Part shown: in pieces, positions 14,013-17,473 of the stretch
Layout: the number at the start of each line of letters is the position of its first letter
How positions within the stretch are numbered: the first letter of the stretch is position 1
Assembly: GCA_943372585.1 (NCBI GenBank)
Contig: CALRZF020000037.1
Location: 1-17,473 of the forward strand
Direction: 5' to 3'
DNA: 17,473 nucleotides
Source: RAM1 sp943372585
GTDB taxonomy: Bacteria > Pseudomonadota > Gammaproteobacteria > Burkholderiales > Burkholderiaceae_C
Translations under genes and position numbers: made by a program
Notes under the pieces: generated by a model
What the model saw: only the letters and a program-made list of their open reading frames with translations
The model's database searches: none
Told to the model about the DNA's origin: nothing

Positions 14013-15499
14013 ACGCACAACAGACCCCTTATTGCATCCTCGTCGCCGCGCTCGGCGGCGAAGGCGGCGGTGTGCTGGCCGACTGGCTGGTTCAGTGCGC
14101 GCTGGAAAGCGGCCTGCCCGTGCAGGCCACGTCCGTGCCCGGTGTGGCCCAGCGCACGGGTGCCACCAGCTATTACATCGAGCTGTTGCGCACGCCGCTG
14201 GCCGCAGGTGAGGGCGCCCCGGTGTTTGCGCTGACGCCGCTGCCCGGCTGCGTGGACGTGGTGGTGGCCAGCGAGCTGCTGGAGGCCGCGCGCATGGTCG
14301 AGCGCGGCTTTGTCACCGGCCGAACCGCGCTCATTGCGTCCACCCACCGCGTGTACACCACGATCGAGAAGATGCACATGGCCGACGGCCGGCAGGACCC
14401 GCAGCGCCTGCAGGCCGCAGCGCATGCGCTGGCGGCGCGCGCCGTGCTGTTCGACATGGAAGCCATCACCGTGCAAAGCGGCACCGTCGTATCCGCCGTG
14501 ATGTTCGGCGCGCTGGCCGGTGCCGGCGTGCTGCCCTGGCCGCGCGAAACCTGCGAGGCGGTGATCCGCGAATCGGGCAAGGGCGTGCAGGCCAGCCTGG
14601 CGGGTTTTGCGGCGGCGTTTGATGCGGCGGTCCACCCGCAGGCCGCACCGGCGCAGGCGGTGCCCGAAGCCGTGCAGGCGCTCGCGGTGCATGGCGCCGA
14701 GCGCTGCCGCGATTTCCAGGACGAGGCCTATGCGCAGCAGTACCTGGCGCATGTGGCGGCGCTGTCCGCCGCCGCACCCACTGAATCCGCCGCTGCGCTG
14801 GAAGAAGCCGTGCGCCAGCTCGCACTGTGGATGTGCTTTGAAGACGTGATCCGGGTGGCTGATCTGAAGACCCGGCGCAGCCGCTATGAGCGCGTGCGCG
14901 CCGAGGCGCAGGCCGCCAGTGGTGACGTGGTGCGCATCACCGAGCACTTCAAGCCCGGCTTCGACGAAGTGGCTGCGGTGCTGCCGCGCGCCCTGGGTGC
15001 GCGCCTGCTGGCCCTGGCACACCGGCGCGGCTGGATGAGCAAGCACACGGGCCTGCACATCCGCTCTACCAGCCTGTGGGGCTACCTGATGCTGCGCTTT
15101 CTGGCGCGGCTGCGGCCGTTGCGCCCGCGCTCGCTGCGCTACGCGCAGGAGCACGAAGCCATGGCTGCGTGGCTGGGTGCCATGCAGCAGGTACTGCCCC
15201 TGTCGCCCGCACTGGCGCTGGCCATGGCGGGGCTGCCGCAGGTGCTCAAGGGCTATGGCGACACGCAGGTGCGCGGCCGCCAGAACTACGCGCGGCTGTG
15301 GACCACGCTGGTGGCGCCGGCGCTGGCGGGCCGGCTGGACGTGGCCACTGCCGCCGCCCAGTTGCAGGCCGCGCTGAAAGCCACGCTGGCCGACCCGGAA
15401 GGCAAGCTGAATACCGCGCACCAGAAAAGCGCGACGGGGCAGCCGGTGTTCTGGGCCACGCCACAGCAGCGGGAAAACACCATCACACCCGCCGGCTGA
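14009..15499 (+). CDS. iorB: Indolepyruvate-type oxidoreductase, beta/gamma-domain subunit with long C-terminal extension (IorB-like)
   Basis: Second subunit (496 aa) of the 2-oxoacid oxidoreductase. Residues about 8-200 form the pyruvate-oxidoreductase gamma domain: LVAALGGEGGGVLADWL (11-27), TSVPGVAQRTGATSYYIEL (41-59), then VDVVVASELLEAARM (82-96) and a Rossmann-like remainder to about 195. Simple IorB proteins stop near 200 aa. Here a further 290 residues follow, mostly helical, with FEDVIRVADLKTRRSRYERV (277-296) and VLKGYGDTQVRGRQNY (412-427). This resembles the C-terminal domain (DUF6537 type, from memory) of fused indolepyruvate oxidoreductases. Ala-rich stretches at 210-265 may be a linker. 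It overlaps iorA by ATGA, implying matched subunit production. The subunit identity is firm; the extension's role is unknown. Confidence 0.84.
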   Translation: MNAQQTPYCILVAALGGEGGGVLADWLVQCALESGLPVQATSVPGVAQRTGATSYYIELLRTPLAAGEGAPVFALTPLPGCVDVVVASELLEAARMVERGFVTGRTALIASTHRVYTTIEKMHMADGRQDPQRLQAAAHALAARAVLFDMEAITVQSGTVVSAVMFGALAGAGVLPWPRETCEAVIRESGKGVQASLAGFAAAFDAAVHPQAAPAQAVPEAVQALAVHGAERCRDFQDEAYAQQYLAHVAALSAAAPTESAAALEEAVRQLALWMCFEDVIRVADLKTRRSRYERVRAEAQAASGDVVRITEHFKPGFDEVAAVLPRALGARLLALAHRRGWMSKHTGLHIRSTSLWGYLMLRFLARLRPLRPRSLRYAQEHEAMAAWLGAMQQVLPLSPALALAMAGLPQVLKGYGDTQVRGRQNYARLWTTLVAPALAGRLDVATAAAQLQAALKATLADPEGKLNTAHQKSATGQPVFWATPQQRENTITPAG

Positions 15500-15544
15500 A
15501 GCGACGATGATTCGCCTGTGATTTGATTATTTTCCATAACGAAA

Positions 15545-15548
15545 GGAG
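15545..15548 (+). promoter_or_regulatory. Ribosome binding site of dctP
   Basis: GGAG within AAAGGAGAC, 8 bases before the ATG at 15557. It follows an unusually AT-rich patch (about 15515-15545) containing TTAT-N5-ATAA (15526-15538), which might mark an mRNA processing site or an internal promoter; no good promoter hexamer pair was found. Confidence 0.7.
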
Positions 15549-15556
15549 ACTGTTCC

Positions 15557-16582
15557 ATGACTTCCCGTTTCACCTTTGCCATTCGCGCCGCCGCTGTGGC
15601 CGCGCTCGCTGCCTGCACCCTGGGTGCGCAAGCCCAGGACAAGCCTGTGGAGATGAAGTTCGCGCACTGGCTGCCCGGCACGCACCCGCTGGCCAAGACC
15701 GGCTTTGAGCCCTGGGCCAAGTCGGTGGAAGCCGCATCCAAGGGCTCCATCAAGGTTGCATTCTTCCCCGCGCAGCAGCTGGGCAAGGCCGCCGACCATT
15801 ACGACATGGCGCGTGACGGCATTGCCGACATGACCTGGGTGAACCCCGGCTACCAGGCCGGCCGCTTCCCGATGATTGCCGCGGGCGAGCTGCCCTTCCT
15901 GATCAACAAGCCCGGCCCCGGCTCGGCCGCGCTGGACGCCTGGTACCGCAAGTACGCCGCCAACGAAATGAAGGACGTCAAGCTGTGCTTCACCCACCTG
16001 CATGTGGGCACGCTGCACTCCAAGAAGCCCATCACCGAGCCCGGCCAGATCAAGGGCATGAAGATGCGCTCGTCCAATGGCACCAACGCCGCCTACATGA
16101 GCCTGCTGGGCGGCACCAACGTGCAGGTCTCCGCACCTGAAGCACGCGACGCGCTGGACAAGGGCGTGGCCGACGCGCTGTCGTTCCCCTGGGGTTCGAT
16201 CATCACCTTCGGCATCGACAAGGCGACCAAGTTCCATACCGACATGCGCCTGTACGCGTCCGATTTTGTGTGGGTCATGAACAAGGGCTGGTACGACAAG
16301 CTGGCCGCCGGCCAGAAGAAGGTGATTGACGACCACTGCAACAACGAATGGGCCGGCAAGGTCGGCGCGGCCTGGGGCGATGAGGAAGACTCGGGCCAGG
16401 GCAAGCTGGAAAAGACGGCAGGCCACACCATCGTGAAGCTCACGCCGGCGCAACTGGACGCGTGGAAGAAGTCCGCCGAGCCGCTGTACGCCACCTGGAC
16501 GGCCAGCGCCGACAAGGTCGGTGTGAACGGCAAGCAGGCGCTGGAAGACCTGCGCAAAGAGCTGGCCGCACGCAAGGACTGA
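15557..16582 (+). CDS. dctP: TRAP transporter substrate-binding protein, DctP family
   Basis: Periplasmic solute-binding protein (341 aa) that delivers an organic acid to the DctQM membrane proteins. Signal peptide 1-26 ends GAQA|QDK. Typical DctP features: FAHWLPGTHPLAKTGFEPWA (35-54); FFPAQQLGKAADHYDMARDG (69-88); and the core motif GMKMRSSNGTNAAYMSLLGG (167-186), in which R171 is the conserved arginine that binds the substrate carboxylate. EARDALDKGVADALSFPWGS (195-214) follows, with ligand-contact positions in the FPW region. The start is fixed by the ribosome binding site and signal peptide. It lies 57 bases after iorB, on the same strand and with the same ribosome binding sequence as iorA, so it is likely in the same unit. 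The substrate is a carboxylate and, by context, may be a 2-oxoacid or aromatic acid; that last step is inference. Confidence 0.9.
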   Translation: MTSRFTFAIRAAAVAALAACTLGAQAQDKPVEMKFAHWLPGTHPLAKTGFEPWAKSVEAASKGSIKVAFFPAQQLGKAADHYDMARDGIADMTWVNPGYQAGRFPMIAAGELPFLINKPGPGSAALDAWYRKYAANEMKDVKLCFTHLHVGTLHSKKPITEPGQIKGMKMRSSNGTNAAYMSLLGGTNVQVSAPEARDALDKGVADALSFPWGSIITFGIDKATKFHTDMRLYASDFVWVMNKGWYDKLAAGQKKVIDDHCNNEWAGKVGAAWGDEEDSGQGKLEKTAGHTIVKLTPAQLDAWKKSAEPLYATWTASADKVGVNGKQALEDLRKELAARKD

Positions 16583-16606
16583 CACGCCATTGAAAAAGCC
16601 TTTCTG

Positions 16607-17098
16607 ATGAAACGCCTGCTTTCGGCCACCGAGACGGTGGCCGCTTTTTTCCTCCTGGCCATTGCGCTGCTGACGGCCGGCAACGTGATCCTGCGCGACC
16701 TGTTCAGCCTGTCCATCCCGGACTGGTTTGACGGCTCGCGCATGCTGCAGGGCATCGCGCTGTTCTGGGGCGTGGCGCTGGCCACCTACTACGGCAGCCA
16801 CATCTGCGTGGACATCGTGTGGGAGCACCTGAAGCCTGCCGGGCGCCGCTGGCTGGACATCCTGGCCACCACGGTGACGTTCGCGTTCCTGGCGCCGCTG
16901 GCTTACATGATCTGGGTCAAGGTGGCGGGCACCGGCACCCAGGGCACCATGGACCTGCGCATGCCGCTGGTGTGGTTTTATTCCGTGGCCGCGGTGGGGG
17001 CGGGCGTGGCGGCGCTGCTGGCGCTGGTGCGCATCGTGCAGCTGTGGCAGGGCCGGGCCGTGTCGCTGAACGAACCGGGGGACGCGCATGGATCGTGA
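16607..17098 (+). CDS. dctQ: TRAP transporter small membrane subunit, DctQ family
   Basis: Inner-membrane protein of 163 aa with four hydrophobic segments (about 8-30, 47-65, 85-107 and 123-145), the usual DctQ layout. VAAFFLLAIALLTAGNVILRD (from residue 11) and FDGSRMLQGIALFWGVALATYYGSHICVD are characteristic, including the helix-2/3 region with aligned small residues. The ATG at 16607 is 24 bases after dctP; the upstream bases give only a weak ribosome binding site, so its translation may depend on dctP. It overlaps dctM by 11 bases. With DctM it forms the sodium-coupled TRAP translocator. Confidence 0.9.
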   Translation: MKRLLSATETVAAFFLLAIALLTAGNVILRDLFSLSIPDWFDGSRMLQGIALFWGVALATYYGSHICVDIVWEHLKPAGRRWLDILATTVTFAFLAPLAYMIWVKVAGTGTQGTMDLRMPLVWFYSVAAVGAGVAALLALVRIVQLWQGRAVSLNEPGDAHGS

Positions 17099-17473
17099 CC
17101 TCGTCGCCCTGCTGGGCTTTGTGGGCATGTTCGCGCTCATGGCCATCCGCGTGCCCATCGGCATTGCCATGGGCATTGCGGGCGTGGGCGGTTTTGCGCT
17201 GCTGTCGGGCATCAAGCCGGGGCTGAACCTGCTGGCCAATGTGCCGCTGTCGGTGGTGACGGACTACAACCTCAGCGTCATCCCCATGTTCATCCTCATG
17301 GGCGCGTTCGCGTCCAAGTCGGGCATGAGCAAAGAGCTGTTTTCTGCCGGGCGTGCCTGGCTGGGCCATTTGCGCGGCGGGCTGGCCATGGCGTCGGTGG
17401 CGGCGTGCGGCGGCTTTGCGGCCATCAACGGATCATCGGTCGCCACAGCGGCCACCATGACGCAGGTGGCGCT
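17088..17473 (+). CDS. dctM: TRAP transporter large membrane subunit, DctM family, 3' end outside window
   Basis: The first 128 codons of the large sodium-coupled permease are present. MDRDLVALLGFVGMFALMAI is followed by RVPIGIAMGIAGVGGFALLS, a helical region reaching VIPMFILMGAFASKSGMSKE, and GHLRGGLAMASVAACGGFAAINGSS, all typical of DctM. The full family length is about 425-450 aa, so about 70% lies beyond the right edge. The ATG at 17088 overlaps the end of dctQ by 11 bases and has GGGGGA (17077-17082) 5 bases upstream. Confidence 0.92.
   Translation, partial: MDRDLVALLGFVGMFALMAIRVPIGIAMGIAGVGGFALLSGIKPGLNLLANVPLSVVTDYNLSVIPMFILMGAFASKSGMSKELFSAGRAWLGHLRGGLAMASVAACGGFAAINGSSVATAATMTQVA

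Noticed and set aside
13919..15421. A 500-codon minus-strand ORF opposite iorB
   Set aside because: Low-complexity antisense frame; iorB has the family motifs and an ATGA coupling to iorA.
15527..17239. A 570-codon minus-strand ORF opposite dctP and dctQ
   Set aside because: Crosses two genes with clear signal peptide and membrane segments on the other strand; no family resemblance.
1..17473. CRISPR arrays, tRNA or rRNA genes, insertion sequences, phage genes, tandem repeats
   Set aside because: Looked for on both strands by eye; no regularly spaced repeats, transposase-like protein or cloverleaf-like segment was seen.

Overview
This 17.5 kb window is GC-rich chromosomal DNA with tightly packed, operonic genes, short intergenic gaps and several 4-base ATGA start/stop overlaps. 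Gene content and protein style (Pga exopolysaccharide operon, ScsB-like DsbD, DctPQM TRAP transporter, two-gene indolepyruvate oxidoreductase) suggest a betaproteobacterium, most likely Burkholderiales/Comamonadaceae. That placement is an inference from protein character, not from a marker gene. I saw no rRNA, tRNA, CRISPR array, insertion sequence or phage gene, and no gene-free stretch longer than about 145 bases.

The left half (1-9335) reads on the minus strand. It begins, in transcription order, with an alanyl-tRNA editing protein (AlaX type), a DsbD/ScsB-type membrane thiol:disulfide reductase and a small periplasmic redoxin, which look like one transcription unit. After a 120-base gap carrying a hairpin comes the poly-beta-1,6-N-acetylglucosamine operon: pgaA (outer-membrane porin), pgaB (deacetylase/hydrolase) and pgaC (synthase, cut by the left edge). 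pgaD would be expected just outside the window. Between pgaB and pgaC lies a 21-codon ORF joined to both neighbours by ATGA overlaps.

In the middle, a PQQ-type sugar/sorbosone dehydrogenase lipoprotein (9479-10789, plus) diverges from alaX and converges on a LysR-family regulator (10800-11720, minus).

The right half (11865 to the edge) reads on the plus strand. iorA and iorB encode a two-subunit 2-oxoacid (indolepyruvate-type) ferredoxin oxidoreductase, followed after 57 bases by a TRAP transporter dctP-dctQ-dctM (dctM cut by the right edge). The divergent LysR regulator and the repeated dyads in the 144-base gap suggest a regulated uptake-and-oxidation unit for an organic acid, plausibly an aryl-pyruvate or related 2-oxoacid. 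The substrate cannot be read from sequence. The most distinctive points are this regulator-oxidoreductase-transporter unit, an Asp replacing a cluster Cys in the IorA ferredoxin domain, the long C-terminal extension of IorB, the coupled mini-ORF in the pga operon, and the ScsB-like/single-Cys redoxin pair.
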